From: QQUJ01 sp050287605
GTDB taxonomy: Bacteria > Pseudomonadota > Gammaproteobacteria > QQUJ01
Assembly: GCA_050287605.1 (NCBI GenBank)
Contig: JBNKCG010000042.1
Location: 1 to 64,000 of the forward strand
Direction of reading: 5' to 3'
DNA: 64,000 nucleotides
A model generated the notes under the pieces. The model did no database searches and was not told where the DNA came from. It was given only the letters and a program-made list of their open reading frames with translations. Below are positions 35,666 to 44,708 of the stretch, one piece after another. Every line of letters starts with the position of its first letter. Within the stretch, counting starts at the first letter, position 1. A program made the translations under genes and the position numbers.

Positions 35666-37015
35666 ATGACTCAGCACTACGACCTCATCGCCATCGGCGC
35701 CGGCAGCGGCGGACTTTCGGTGGCTGAACGCGCCGCACAGTACGGCGCGCGCTGCGCCGTGATTGAAACGGGCAAGCTGGGTGGCACCTGCGTCAACGTC
35801 GGCTGCGTGCCCAAGAAGGTGATGTGGAACGCCGCATCGTTGGCCGAGGCGCTGGAGGATGCCGCAGGCTACGGCTTCGACGTGTCGGTACAGGGCTTCG
35901 ACTGGGCGGCGCTGGTGGCGCGCCGCCAGCGTTACATAGAGGGCATCAACACCTGGTACGGCTCGTATCTCGCTGATTCCAGCATCGACCATATCATCGG
36001 GCTGGCGCGCTTCATCGACGCGCACACGCTAGAGGTGGCGGGCGTGCGCTACACGGCCGATCACATCGTCGTCGCCCCCGGCGGCAGACCCGTCGTACCC
36101 AACATCCCAGGGGCGGAGTTGGGCATCACCTCCGATGGCTTTTTCGCCCTCGACCGGCAACCGCAGCGCGTGGCGGTGGTGGGTGCGGGCTATATCGCGG
36201 TGGAGCTGGCCGGGGTGCTCAACGCCCTGGGCAGCGAGGTGAGTCTGCTGCTGCGCGGCGAACACCTGCTGAAGAACTTCGATCCCATGCTGCGCGAGAC
36301 CCTCACCGAGGAGATGCTCAATCACGGCGTCAACCTGTTGCCGCGCATCACCCTCGAGCGCGTAGAGCGCGAGGACGACGGTACACTCACCGTGCACTGT
36401 CCGCAGGGTCAGAAATACGGCGGCTTCGACACCCTGATCTGGGCCACCGGTCGCGAGCCGCGCAGCGCCGAACTCAACCTGGACGCCGCCGGCGTCGCCC
36501 GCGACTCGCAGGGCTACATTCCCACCGACGACTACCAGAACACCAATGTTCCCGGCATCTACGCGGTGGGCGACGTTACCGGCCGCGCACAGCTCACCCC
36601 GGTGGCCATCGCCGCCGCCCGGCGCCTGGGCGACCGGCTGTTCGGCGGCAAGCCCGACAGCAAGCTCGACTACGACCAGATCTCCACCGTGGTCTTCAGC
36701 CACCCGCCCATCGGTACCGTGGGACTCACCGAGGATGAAGCCCGCGACCAGCACGGCGCCGCGGTCAAGTGTTACACCTCGCGCTTTACCCCGATGTATT
36801 ACGCCATCTCTGGCCGCGAGACGCGCACCGCCATGAAGCTGGTGTGCATCGGCGCTCAGGAGAAAGTGGTGGGCGTGCACATCATCGGCCAGGCGGCCGA
36901 CGAAATGCTACAAGGCTTCGCGGTGGCGCTGCGCATGGGTGCCACCAAGGCGGACTTCGACCGCACGGTCGCCATCCACCCCACCAGCGCGGAAGAGCTG
37001 GTGACCCTGCGTTAA
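35666..37015 (+). CDS. gor: Glutathione reductase
   Basis: 449 aa pyridine nucleotide-disulfide oxidoreductase, length as in E. coli Gor (450). It reduces glutathione disulfide with NADPH. FAD binding is at IGAGSGG, the redox disulfide at GGTCVNVGCVPKK, and the NADPH motif at VVGAGYIAVELAGVL with nearby basic residues (LLRGEH). The C-terminal catalytic HPTSAEELVTLR is intact. ATG at 35666; a TTG at 35645 is a weaker alternative. It is divergent from lemA with a 73-bp gap. Confidence 0.93.
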   Translation: MTQHYDLIAIGAGSGGLSVAERAAQYGARCAVIETGKLGGTCVNVGCVPKKVMWNAASLAEALEDAAGYGFDVSVQGFDWAALVARRQRYIEGINTWYGSYLADSSIDHIIGLARFIDAHTLEVAGVRYTADHIVVAPGGRPVVPNIPGAELGITSDGFFALDRQPQRVAVVGAGYIAVELAGVLNALGSEVSLLLRGEHLLKNFDPMLRETLTEEMLNHGVNLLPRITLERVEREDDGTLTVHCPQGQKYGGFDTLIWATGREPRSAELNLDAAGVARDSQGYIPTDDYQNTNVPGIYAVGDVTGRAQLTPVAIAAARRLGDRLFGGKPDSKLDYDQISTVVFSHPPIGTVGLTEDEARDQHGAAVKCYTSRFTPMYYAISGRETRTAMKLVCIGAQEKVVGVHIIGQAADEMLQGFAVALRMGATKADFDRTVAIHPTSAEELVTLR

Positions 37016-37084
37016 ACCGTCATGCCCTCGCCACCGACGGTGCCGAGGGCGCGAAGAACACCATTCACTGTGATTGAGGCGGGT

Positions 37085-37612
37085 ATGTCCGTACGTCGTT
37101 TCAGAGAGTTCGAACCGCAACTGGCGCCCAGCGCCTTTGTTCACGACCAGGCGCTGGTGATCGGTGACGTCACGCTGGGCGAGGAGAGTTCGTTGTGGCC
37201 GGGGGTAGTGGCGCGCGGCGACGTGCACTTCATTCGCATCGGCAAGCGCAGCAATGCGCAGGATGGGACGGTCTTGCACGTTACACATGCAGAAGACGAA
37301 GGGGAGGCCGGGTTTCCGCTCATCATCGGCGACGAGGTCACCATCGGTCACCGCGCGGTGGTGCACGGCTGCACTGTAGGCAACCGGGTGTTGATCGGCA
37401 TCGGCGCCATCGTCCTGGACGGCGCCGTCATCGAAGACGACGTGGTGGTGGGAGGCGGTAGTGTGGTGGCGCCGGGCAAACGGTTGGAGAGCGGCTATCT
37501 CTATCTCGGCACACCGGCGCGCCGCGCGCGTGCCCTCACCGAAGCGGACCGCAAGGCCATCGCGGTGGGCTCACAACACTACGTGGAGCTTATCGAGCAC
37601 TACCGGCGGTAG
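37085..37612 (+). CDS. Gamma-class carbonic anhydrase family protein
   Basis: 175 aa left-handed beta-helix protein of hexapeptide repeats, such as LWPGVVARGDVHFIRIGKRSNAQDGTVLHV and VTIGHRAVVHGCTVGNRVLIGIGAIVLDGAVI. Candidate metal-binding histidines occur in GTVLHVTHA and TIGHRAVVHGC. Members (YrdA, CaiE, CamH-like) are often assigned to carbonic anhydrase, but not all are active. The ATG at 37085 follows GAGGCGGG; a longer upstream reading is less likely. Confidence 0.88.
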   Translation: MSVRRFREFEPQLAPSAFVHDQALVIGDVTLGEESSLWPGVVARGDVHFIRIGKRSNAQDGTVLHVTHAEDEGEAGFPLIIGDEVTIGHRAVVHGCTVGNRVLIGIGAIVLDGAVIEDDVVVGGGSVVAPGKRLESGYLYLGTPARRARALTEADRKAIAVGSQHYVELIEHYRR

Positions 37613-37625
37613 AGCGGGAGTTTTG

Positions 37626-38507
37626 TCAACCGAGGTGTTGTTTGAAGAATGCCACGGTGCGCGACCAAGCGAGATCGGCCGCCTTCTCATTAAAACGCGG
37701 CGTCGAGTTGTTGTGGAACCCATGCCGCGTGTCGGGGTAGACAAAACGCTGATAGCCGACCTTGTTGGCCTTCAGCGCTTTTTCGTAGTCGGACCACAAC
37801 GCGTTGATGCGCGGATCGTCCTCCGCCGACTGAATCAGTAACGGCGCGCGTATCTTGGCGACGTCGGCACTGGGTGGGGCGGCGCCGTAGAACGGCACCC
37901 CGGCCTGAAGATCGGCCCCCATGGCCGTCGCCAGAAAGTTGACGGTACCGCCGCCCCAGCAGAACCCCACCGTACCCAGCTTGCCGCTGGAGAGCGCGTG
38001 GGCTTTCAAATAGCGGGCACTGTTGAGCATGTCCTGGCGCAGCTTGGCCTGATCCAACTGCTTCTGCATCTCGCGGCCGTCGTCATCGTTGCCGGGATAA
38101 CCGCCCAGCGGCGCAAGGCCATCCGGCGCCAGAGCGACAAAGCCCTCCACCGCCAGGCGCCGCGCCACATCCTCGATATAAGGATTGAGACCGCGGTTTT
38201 CGTGGATCACCAGCACCGCCGGGAACCGGCCTTGCGCCGCGGGCTGGACCAGGTAGCCGCGCATCTGCCCGGAATTGCCCCCTGGCGACGGGTAGTCCAC
38301 GTAGCGCGCCTTGATCCGCTCGTCGGTGAACGAAATGGTGTGCGCTTCGGCGTAGCGCGGCAGCATTGCCTCGGCCATGGCCAGGGCGGAAGCACCGGCC
38401 ACACTCAGCGCCGCGGCGCGACGCAGGAATTCGCGGCGGTCGATGAAGCCGTGGCAGTACTCGTCGTAAAGCTCGAAGACTTTTGCGTCGATCTCGCGCT
38501 GTTCCAT
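37626..38507 (-). CDS. Dienelactone hydrolase family protein (YghX-like)
   Basis: 293 aa alpha/beta hydrolase. After a long N-terminal region (ELYDEYCHGFIDRREFLRRAAALSVAGASAL), which resembles a Tat-type signal or helical anchor, the DLH domain runs to the end. The nucleophile is Cys in GFCWGGG, with Asp in AEDDPRI and His in DTRHGFHNN. The GGGAG ribosome site lies 9 nt before the ATG at 38507, favouring it over the ATG three codons earlier. Substrate unknown. It converges on the carbonic anhydrase-like gene (13-bp gap). Confidence 0.85.
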   Translation of the reverse strand: MEQREIDAKVFELYDEYCHGFIDRREFLRRAAALSVAGASALAMAEAMLPRYAEAHTISFTDERIKARYVDYPSPGGNSGQMRGYLVQPAAQGRFPAVLVIHENRGLNPYIEDVARRLAVEGFVALAPDGLAPLGGYPGNDDDGREMQKQLDQAKLRQDMLNSARYLKAHALSSGKLGTVGFCWGGGTVNFLATAMGADLQAGVPFYGAAPPSADVAKIRAPLLIQSAEDDPRINALWSDYEKALKANKVGYQRFVYPDTRHGFHNNSTPRFNEKAADLAWSRTVAFFKQHLG

Positions 38508-38636
38508 GAGCGTCATCTCCCGGCGGTGGGTCCCTGTCGTGCAGAACGGATGATCGAAGTCTAGCCCGGTGCGGACAAATTACCTGAGGAGAAACGTCGG
38601 ATTGGCGCGACGGCGCAGGATACAGCCCGAGCGACG

Positions 38637-39464
38637 TTACGCGGCCAGTTCCGCGCGCAGGCGGGCGATCACCGGACCGGTCTCCGGCCGCACCCCGCGC
38701 CACAGGTAGAACGATTCTGCGGCCTGTTCCACCAGCATGCCCAGCCCGTCCAGCGCGTGAACGGCGCCCTCGGCCTGGGCCCAGCGCAAGAAGGGGGTGG
38801 GATCAGCACCGTACATCATGTCGTAGCACCAGGCACCGGCGGCCAGGATGCCCACCGGCAGCGGGGGCACTTCGCCCTGCAGGCTGGCGGCAGTAGCGTT
38901 GATCACCAGGTCAAACGCATGGCCGGCGAGCTCGCTGAACCCCGACGACGCCACCGGGACGCTCCCCGTAAAAGCGGCGGCCAGGGCCTCGGCCCTGCGT
39001 ACGGTGCGATTGGCGATGGTCAGCGCGGCCGGCCCCGCATCCAACAACGGGCCCAACACCCCGCGCGCTGCGCCACCCGCGCCCAACAGCAGTACGCGCG
39101 CGCCCCGCAGCGGCGCGTCGGATTCACTCGTTAAGTCACGAATCAACCCGATTCCGTCGGTATTATCGCCAAACAAGCTTCCATTCTGCTCGATCTTGAT
39201 GGTGTTCACCGCCTGCGCCCGCTGCGCCCGTTCGCTGCGCCGCGCCACCAGGCGGTAGGCGGCCTCCTTGAACGGCACAGTGATATTGAGTCCCCTGCCG
39301 CCCGCCTGGGCGAACCGGGTCACAGCGGCTTCGAAGCCGTCCGCAGGTACCAGGAGCTTGTCGTAGTGCAGCGGCTCGCCGGTCTGCGCGGCGAATGCCG
39401 CGTGGATGGCGGGGGACTTGGAGTGGGCGATGGGGTTGCCCATCACCGCGTAACGATCGGTCAT
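38637..39464 (-). CDS. aroE: Shikimate dehydrogenase
   Basis: 275 aa; NADP-dependent reduction of 3-dehydroshikimate in aromatic amino acid synthesis. The N-terminus has the shikimate-binding GNPIAHSKSP, catalytic Lys in NITVPFKEAAY and Asp in DNTDGIG. The cofactor motif is LLGAGGAARGV, followed by NRT. The ATG at 39464 gives the standard MTDRYAVMGNPI start. It is divergent from ppx across 79 bp holding a perfect inverted repeat. Confidence 0.94.
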   Translation of the reverse strand: MTDRYAVMGNPIAHSKSPAIHAAFAAQTGEPLHYDKLLVPADGFEAAVTRFAQAGGRGLNITVPFKEAAYRLVARRSERAQRAQAVNTIKIEQNGSLFGDNTDGIGLIRDLTSESDAPLRGARVLLLGAGGAARGVLGPLLDAGPAALTIANRTVRRAEALAAAFTGSVPVASSGFSELAGHAFDLVINATAASLQGEVPPLPVGILAAGAWCYDMMYGADPTPFLRWAQAEGAVHALDGLGMLVEQAAESFYLWRGVRPETGPVIARLRAELAA

Positions 39465-39494
39465 CGCTGATCTGCCGCTGCAACGTGGACGCTC

Positions 39495-39512
39495 GGTATC
39501 CCGGCGGATACC
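39495..39512. promoter_or_regulatory. Perfect inverted repeat between aroE and ppx
   Basis: GGTATCC-CGGC-GGATACC is a 7-bp perfect inverted repeat with a 4-nt centre, 31 bp from each start codon. Its central position between divergent genes would suit an operator; no T-run follows, so it is not a terminator. Confidence 0.35.
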
Positions 39513-39543
39513 ATGGGCGCCGCAGTATAACCCAGGAAGGCCC

Positions 39544-41043
39544 ATGCCCTACTCGCATGCCCCGGAAACCGTCGCCGCGGTCGATCTCGGTTCCAACAGC
39601 TTTCACCTGGTAGTGGCCCGCGTCACCGAGGGCAGGGTGCAGATGGTGGATCGCATCCGCGAGATGGTGCGGCTGGGCGCGGGGCTGGACGCCAACAAGC
39701 ACCTCACCCCCGACGCCCAGAACACCGCCCTGGCCTGCCTCGAACGCTTCGGGCAACGCCTGCGCGACATGGCGCCCGGTTCGGTACGTGTGGTGGGAAC
39801 CAACACCCTGCGCAGCGCGCGCAACGCCGAGAGCTTCATCGCACTCGCCGAGCAGGTGCTGGGGCACCCCATCGACATCATCTCCGGTGTGGAAGAGGCG
39901 CGGCTCATCTACCAGGGCGTCGCTCACACCATGGCCGACGACGGCCAGCGGCGGCTGGTGATGGATATCGGCGGCGGCAGCACCGAATTCGCACTCGGCC
40001 AGGGTTACGAGGTGCTGGACGTAGAGAGCCTCTACCTGGGCTGCGTCAGCGCCAGCCAGCGCTTCTTCCCGGACGGAAAGATCACCGCCAAAGGCATGCG
40101 CAGCGCGGAGGTCGCCGCCCAACTTGAAATTCGCCCCCTGGCACGCCGCCTGCGCGCTCGAGGCTGGGAACACACCCTCGGCGCGTCGGGCACCATCCTG
40201 GCGGTGGCCGAGGCAGTGCGCGACAAGCAGTGGTGCGAGCAGGGCATCACGCGCGATGCCTTACGCCAGTTGCGCCAGTACCTGATCGACGCGGGGGATG
40301 TGGGCAAAGTGGCGCTGACCAATCTGCCCGACAAGCGGCGTCCGGTTTTTCCCGGCGGCGTGGCGATACTCAGCGCCGCGTTCGAGGCGCTGGAGATCGA
40401 GACCATGGCGGTCTCGGAAGGGGCGCTGCGCGAGGGTCTGATCTTCGATCTGCTGGGACGCATCGAGCACGAGGACATCCGCCAGTACACCGTGGACGCC
40501 CTGGCAGGGCGTTGCCAAGTGGACGACGGGCAGGGCGAACGCGTTAAACAGACCGCGCTGGCGCTGCTCGCCGAGGTGGCCGACAGCTGGGCGCTGCAGG
40601 ACGACGAGTTCCGCAACACCCTGGGCTGGGCCGCACAGTTGCACGAGGTGGGGCTGTGCATCGCCCACAACCAGTACCACAAGCACGGCGCCTATCTGCT
40701 GGAGCACTCGGATCTGTTCGGGTTCACCCGCCAGGAGCAGCGCCTGCTGGCGGCCATCGTGCGCGGCCATCGACGCAAATTTCCCTCGTCCGTCTTCAAC
40801 GCACTTCCGGCACCCGAACAATCCGCCGCGCAGCGACTTTGCCTATTGTTGCGCTTGGCCGTACGGCTACACCGGGAGCGCAGTGAGCGCCCACTTCCCG
40901 AGCTTCACTTGAAGGCGAAAAACAAAGGACTCACGCTCGCCTTTCCCGCGAACTGGCTGGACGAACACCCGTTGACCCAGGCCGATTTCAAGGAGGAGAT
41001 CGCGTTTCTCAAGGCTGCCGGCTGGCGGCTCAAGATCGACTGA
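39544..41043 (+). CDS. ppx: Exopolyphosphatase (Ppx/GppA family)
   Basis: 499 aa ASKHA-fold phosphatase. N-terminal VAAVDLGSNSFHLVVARV, GTNTLRSARN, SGVEEARLIYQGV and VMDIGGGSTEF are the nucleotide/phosphate motifs. A long C-terminal HD-like domain follows (LHEVGLCIAHNQYHKHGAYLLEHSDL). Length and C-terminal region match Ppx, which degrades polyphosphate, better than GppA, though the two are close. The ribosome site is AGGAAGG. Confidence 0.92.
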   Translation: MPYSHAPETVAAVDLGSNSFHLVVARVTEGRVQMVDRIREMVRLGAGLDANKHLTPDAQNTALACLERFGQRLRDMAPGSVRVVGTNTLRSARNAESFIALAEQVLGHPIDIISGVEEARLIYQGVAHTMADDGQRRLVMDIGGGSTEFALGQGYEVLDVESLYLGCVSASQRFFPDGKITAKGMRSAEVAAQLEIRPLARRLRARGWEHTLGASGTILAVAEAVRDKQWCEQGITRDALRQLRQYLIDAGDVGKVALTNLPDKRRPVFPGGVAILSAAFEALEIETMAVSEGALREGLIFDLLGRIEHEDIRQYTVDALAGRCQVDDGQGERVKQTALALLAEVADSWALQDDEFRNTLGWAAQLHEVGLCIAHNQYHKHGAYLLEHSDLFGFTRQEQRLLAAIVRGHRRKFPSSVFNALPAPEQSAAQRLCLLLRLAVRLHRERSERPLPELHLKAKNKGLTLAFPANWLDEHPLTQADFKEEIAFLKAAGWRLKID

Positions 41044-41082
41044 TCCTCGCCGCGCGCCGTACCAAACCCCGAATCGGGCCGG

Positions 41083-41088
41083 TATACT
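41083..41088 (+). promoter_or_regulatory. glyQ: Putative -10 box of the glyQS operon
   Basis: TATACT lies inside a GCCGG...CCGGC inverted repeat, 40 bp before the chosen glyQ start. The -35 region is not close to consensus, so the assignment is tentative. Confidence 0.35.
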
Positions 41089-41128
41089 AGCCGGCTTCGC
41101 CAAGGGGTTGCTTAACAAGGGGTTTCAT

Positions 41129-42070
41129 TTGTCCACCCAGCCAGACACGGCGCCACGCTACGACCTGCAGACCTTCCAGGGGCTGATCCAGGCCCTCAAC
41201 GACTACTGGGCCCGGCAGGGCTGCGTGCTGATCCAACCCTACGACATGGAGGTGGGCGCCGGCACCTTTCACCCGGCCACCTTTCTGCGCGCCATCGGCC
41301 CCGAGCCGTGGAGCGCCGCCTACGTCCAGCCCTCGCGCCGTCCCACCGACGGGCGCTATGGCGAAAACCCCAACCGACTTCAGCACTACTATCAGTACCA
41401 AGTGGTGATCAAACCCTCACCGCTGGAGATTCAGGAGCTCTACCTCGACTCCCTGCGCATGCTCGGCATCGATCCCCTGGTGCACGACATCCGCTTCGTG
41501 GAGGACAACTGGGAGTCGCCCACCCTGGGCGCCTGGGGACTGGGCTGGGAGATCTGGCTCAACGGCATGGAGGTCACCCAGTTCACCTACTTTCAGCAGG
41601 TGGGCGGTCTGGACTGCCGCCCGGTGACCGGCGAGATCACCTACGGGCTGGAGCGCATCGCCATGTACCTGCAGGGGGTTGAGAGTGTCTTCGACCTTAC
41701 CTGGACCGACGGCCCGCTGGGCAAGGTCACCTACGGCGACGTCTACCACCAGAACGAGGTGGAGATGTCGGCCTACAATTTCGAGCACGCCGACGTACCC
41801 AGCCTCTTTGATTGGTTCGACCGCTGCGAGGCCGAGAGCCTGCGCATGATCGAGCTGGGGTTACCGCTACCGGCGTACGAAATGGTGTTGAAAGCCTCGC
41901 ACACCTTCAACCTGCTCGACGCCCGCCACGCCATCTCGGTCACCGAGCGCCAGCGCTTCATCCTGCGGGTGCGCACCATGGCGCGCGCCGTGGCGAAGGC
42001 CTACTACGAGGCGCGGGAGAAACTGGGCTTTCCCATGGTCGCTTCGGCCAAGGAGGCGGCCCATGTCTGA
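41129..42070 (+). CDS. glyQ: Glycyl-tRNA synthetase alpha subunit
   Basis: 313 aa class II synthetase catalytic subunit of the alpha2beta2 enzyme. Family blocks are continuous: FQGLIQALNDYWARQGCVLIQPYDMEVGAGTFHP, RPTDGRYGENPNRLQHYYQYQV and the C-terminal ARHAISVTERQRFI. The start is probably the TTG at 41129, which has AAGGGG 6 nt upstream and gives MSTQPDTAPRYDLQTFQ; another TTG at 41108 would precede that site. It overlaps glyS by 8 bp. Confidence 0.96.
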   Translation: MSTQPDTAPRYDLQTFQGLIQALNDYWARQGCVLIQPYDMEVGAGTFHPATFLRAIGPEPWSAAYVQPSRRPTDGRYGENPNRLQHYYQYQVVIKPSPLEIQELYLDSLRMLGIDPLVHDIRFVEDNWESPTLGAWGLGWEIWLNGMEVTQFTYFQQVGGLDCRPVTGEITYGLERIAMYLQGVESVFDLTWTDGPLGKVTYGDVYHQNEVEMSAYNFEHADVPSLFDWFDRCEAESLRMIELGLPLPAYEMVLKASHTFNLLDARHAISVTERQRFILRVRTMARAVAKAYYEAREKLGFPMVASAKEAAHV

Positions 42071-44138
42071 GCATCGGGATCTGCTGGTCGAGATCGGCAC
42101 CGAGGAGCTGCCACCCAAGGCATTGGCGCGACTCAGCGGCGCCTTTACCCAAGGTATTGTCGACGGCCTGGCCAAGGCCGAGCTGACGCACGGCGAGATC
42201 CGTCCCTACGCCACGCCGCGGCGTCTGGCCGTGGTGGTGTCGGCGCTACAAACCGCGCAGGCCGACCGGGAAGTGGAGCGCCGCGGTCCGGCGATTGCGG
42301 CCGCCTTCGACGGGGAGGGCAATCCCACCAAGGCGGCGCAGGGTTTCGCCGGATCCTGCGGAGTGGCCGTTGAGGCCCTGGAGACGCTGGAGACCGATAA
42401 GGGCTCGTGGCTGGTCTACCGCACCCGCGAGGCGGGGCGGCCCACGGCCGAGCTGGTGCCGAACATCGTCGAACAGTCGCTGGCCGCGCTCCCCATCCCC
42501 AAGCGCATGCGCTGGGGCGACCGCGACGATGAGTTTGTACGCCCGGTGCACTGGGTGGTGCTGCTGTTGGGGGACGCGGTGATCGAGTCCCTCATCCTGG
42601 GCGTCGCGGCCGGACGCACTACCCGCGGCCACCGCTTCCACCATCCGGCGCCTCTCACGCTGCACGAGGCCGAGGCCTATGCGGCCCTGCTGGAAAGCGA
42701 GGGCGGGGTGATGCCCGATTTCGCAACTCGCCGGGAGGCGGTGGAGGCGCAAATCCACGAAGTCGCCGCCGGCCTGGGCGGTGAGGCGCTGATGGACGAG
42801 GCGCTGCTCGATGAGGTCACGGCCCTGGTGGAGTGGCCCACCGCGCTCGCCGGGCGGTTCGAGGAGCGCTTCCTGGCGCTACCCGCCGAGGCGCTGATCT
42901 GCACCATGAAGGGCAACCAGAAGTATTTCCCCGTGGCCAACGCCGACGGCGCCCTGCTGCCGTACTTCATCACGGTGAGCAATATTCGCAGCACCGATCC
43001 CAGCCAGGTGGTGACCGGCAACGAGCGGGTGATCCGTCCGCGTCTGGCAGATGCCGCCTTTTTCTGGGAGCAGGACCGCAAGCGGCCACTGGCGGCGCGG
43101 GTCGAGGCCCTCAAATCCGTGGTGTTCCAGGAGAAACTGGGGTCGCTGTACGACAAGTCGCAGCGCGTCGCTGAACTCGCCGAGCAGATCGCCCACGCGT
43201 GCGGTGGCGATCCTCAGCAAGCGCGCCGTGCCGCGGAGCTGGGCAAGTGCGACCTGCTGACCGAGATGGTGGGGGAGTTTCCCGAACTGCAGGGGATCAT
43301 GGGATGCTACTACGCGCAGGCGGACGGCGAGCCCGGCGACGTGGCCGCGGCGCTGGACGAGCAGTACCAACCGCGCTTTGCGGGTGACGCCTTGCCGAGC
43401 ACACTCACCGGGCAGGCGTTGGCCATCGCCGATCGCATCGACACCCTGGTAGGCATCTTCGGGATTGGCCAGGTTCCCACCGGCGACAAAGACCCTTACG
43501 CCCTGCGCCGCGCCGCGCTGGGAATGCTGCGCACCATGATCGAAGCGAAGCTGGACCTGGATCTGTCCGTTTTGTTCGCAACAGCCGTGCAGCCGTTCGG
43601 TAAGTTGTTCGACGGGTCAGAGGCAACCGCCGCAGTCTATCAATTCGCCATGGAGCGCTTGCGCGCCTACTACGCCGATGCGGCCGTGGCGCCGGACACC
43701 TTCGAAGCGGTATTTGCCCTTGCGCCCACCCGCCCGCTGGATTTCGATCGCCGCCTGCGCGCGGTGACCCAGTTCCGCAGACTACCCGAAGCCGACAGCC
43801 TAGCGGCGGCCAACAAACGCATCCGCAACATCCTGCGCAAAGCAGAGGAGGAGATTCCCTCCATAGTCGTCGACAGCGCACTGCAGCTACCCGCCGAACA
43901 GGCACTCGCCGCCGCGCTGGCGGAGATGCGGGCGGAGGTCGAGCCGTTGCTGGACTCCGGCGCGTACGACGCGGCGTTGACGCGCATGGCGGGACTGCGT
44001 GAACCGGTCGATCGCTTTTTCGATGACGTAATGGTGATGGACGACGATCCGCAGCTGCGCCGCAACCGGCTAGCGTTGCTTGCGGCGCTGGAGCAGTTGT
44101 TCCTGCGCGTGGCCGACTTTTCCAAGCTCCAAGGCTGA
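42063..44138 (+). CDS. glyS: Glycyl-tRNA synthetase beta subunit
   Basis: 691 aa, near the usual 690. It provides tRNA recognition for the alpha2beta2 enzyme. It opens with RDLLVEIGTEELPPKAL and contains PVHWVVLLLGD, CTMKGNQKYFPV and the HD-like GKCDLLTEMVGEFPELQGIMG segment. The anticodon-binding C-terminal domain ends with NRLALLAALEQLFLRVADFSKLQG. The ATG overlaps the end of glyQ by 8 bp, so translation is coupled. Confidence 0.97.
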   Translation: MSEHRDLLVEIGTEELPPKALARLSGAFTQGIVDGLAKAELTHGEIRPYATPRRLAVVVSALQTAQADREVERRGPAIAAAFDGEGNPTKAAQGFAGSCGVAVEALETLETDKGSWLVYRTREAGRPTAELVPNIVEQSLAALPIPKRMRWGDRDDEFVRPVHWVVLLLGDAVIESLILGVAAGRTTRGHRFHHPAPLTLHEAEAYAALLESEGGVMPDFATRREAVEAQIHEVAAGLGGEALMDEALLDEVTALVEWPTALAGRFEERFLALPAEALICTMKGNQKYFPVANADGALLPYFITVSNIRSTDPSQVVTGNERVIRPRLADAAFFWEQDRKRPLAARVEALKSVVFQEKLGSLYDKSQRVAELAEQIAHACGGDPQQARRAAELGKCDLLTEMVGEFPELQGIMGCYYAQADGEPGDVAAALDEQYQPRFAGDALPSTLTGQALAIADRIDTLVGIFGIGQVPTGDKDPYALRRAALGMLRTMIEAKLDLDLSVLFATAVQPFGKLFDGSEATAAVYQFAMERLRAYYADAAVAPDTFEAVFALAPTRPLDFDRRLRAVTQFRRLPEADSLAAANKRIRNILRKAEEEIPSIVVDSALQLPAEQALAAALAEMRAEVEPLLDSGAYDAALTRMAGLREPVDRFFDDVMVMDDDPQLRRNRLALLAALEQLFLRVADFSKLQG

Positions 44139-44151
44139 GGCGGCGCAGACC

Positions 44152-44706
44152 ATGTCGCTCATCGTGCTGGACCGGGATGGGGTGATCAACCACGACTCCG
44201 ACGCCTACATCAAGTCGCCGGATGAGTGGATTCCCATCGACGGCAGCCTGGAGGCCATTGCCCAGCTCAACCGCCACGGCTACCGTGTGGCGGTGGCCAC
44301 CAACCAGTCGGGCATCGACCGCGGGCTGTTTTCCCTGGACACCTTGTTCGAGATCCACAAGAAGATGTATCGCCTGTTGGCCGAGGTCGGCGGTACGCTG
44401 GAAGGGGTCTTCTTCTGCCCCCACCTTCCCGACAAAGGCTGCGATTGCCGCAAGCCCAAGCCTGGGTTGCTGCGCCAGATCGAGCGTAGGCTGGGAGTGT
44501 CATTGCGCGACGTGCCGGTAGTGGGCGATTCGCTGCGCGATCTGGAGTCCGCGCGGGCAGTGGGTGCCCAACCCATTCTGGTGCGCACCGGCAAGGGAGA
44601 ACGCACGCTTACGGAACATCGCGACCGGCTGCAGCGGATCACGGTAGACGACTGTCTCTACGCCGTGGTTGATCGGCTTCTGAGCGACCAAGCGGGCAAT
44701 CGCTGA
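44152..44706 (+). CDS. gmhB: D-glycero-beta-D-manno-heptose 1,7-bisphosphate 7-phosphatase
   Basis: 184 aa HAD phosphatase of the LPS-heptose pathway. Nucleophile and acid are in VLDRDGVIN; motif II is VATNQSG, and the zinc loop is CPHLPDKGCDCRKPKPG; the last Asp motif is VVGDSLRDLESA. It starts 13 bp after glyS and ends 2 bp before plsC. This glyQS-gmhB-plsC order is common near gammaproteobacterial origins. Confidence 0.94.
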   Translation: MSLIVLDRDGVINHDSDAYIKSPDEWIPIDGSLEAIAQLNRHGYRVAVATNQSGIDRGLFSLDTLFEIHKKMYRLLAEVGGTLEGVFFCPHLPDKGCDCRKPKPGLLRQIERRLGVSLRDVPVVGDSLRDLESARAVGAQPILVRTGKGERTLTEHRDRLQRITVDDCLYAVVDRLLSDQAGNR

Positions 44707-44708
44707 CA

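Noticed and set aside
39526..39531. TATAAC as a -10 box for ppx
   Set aside because: A start site from it would fall inside the ribosome-binding region, leaving no usable leader.
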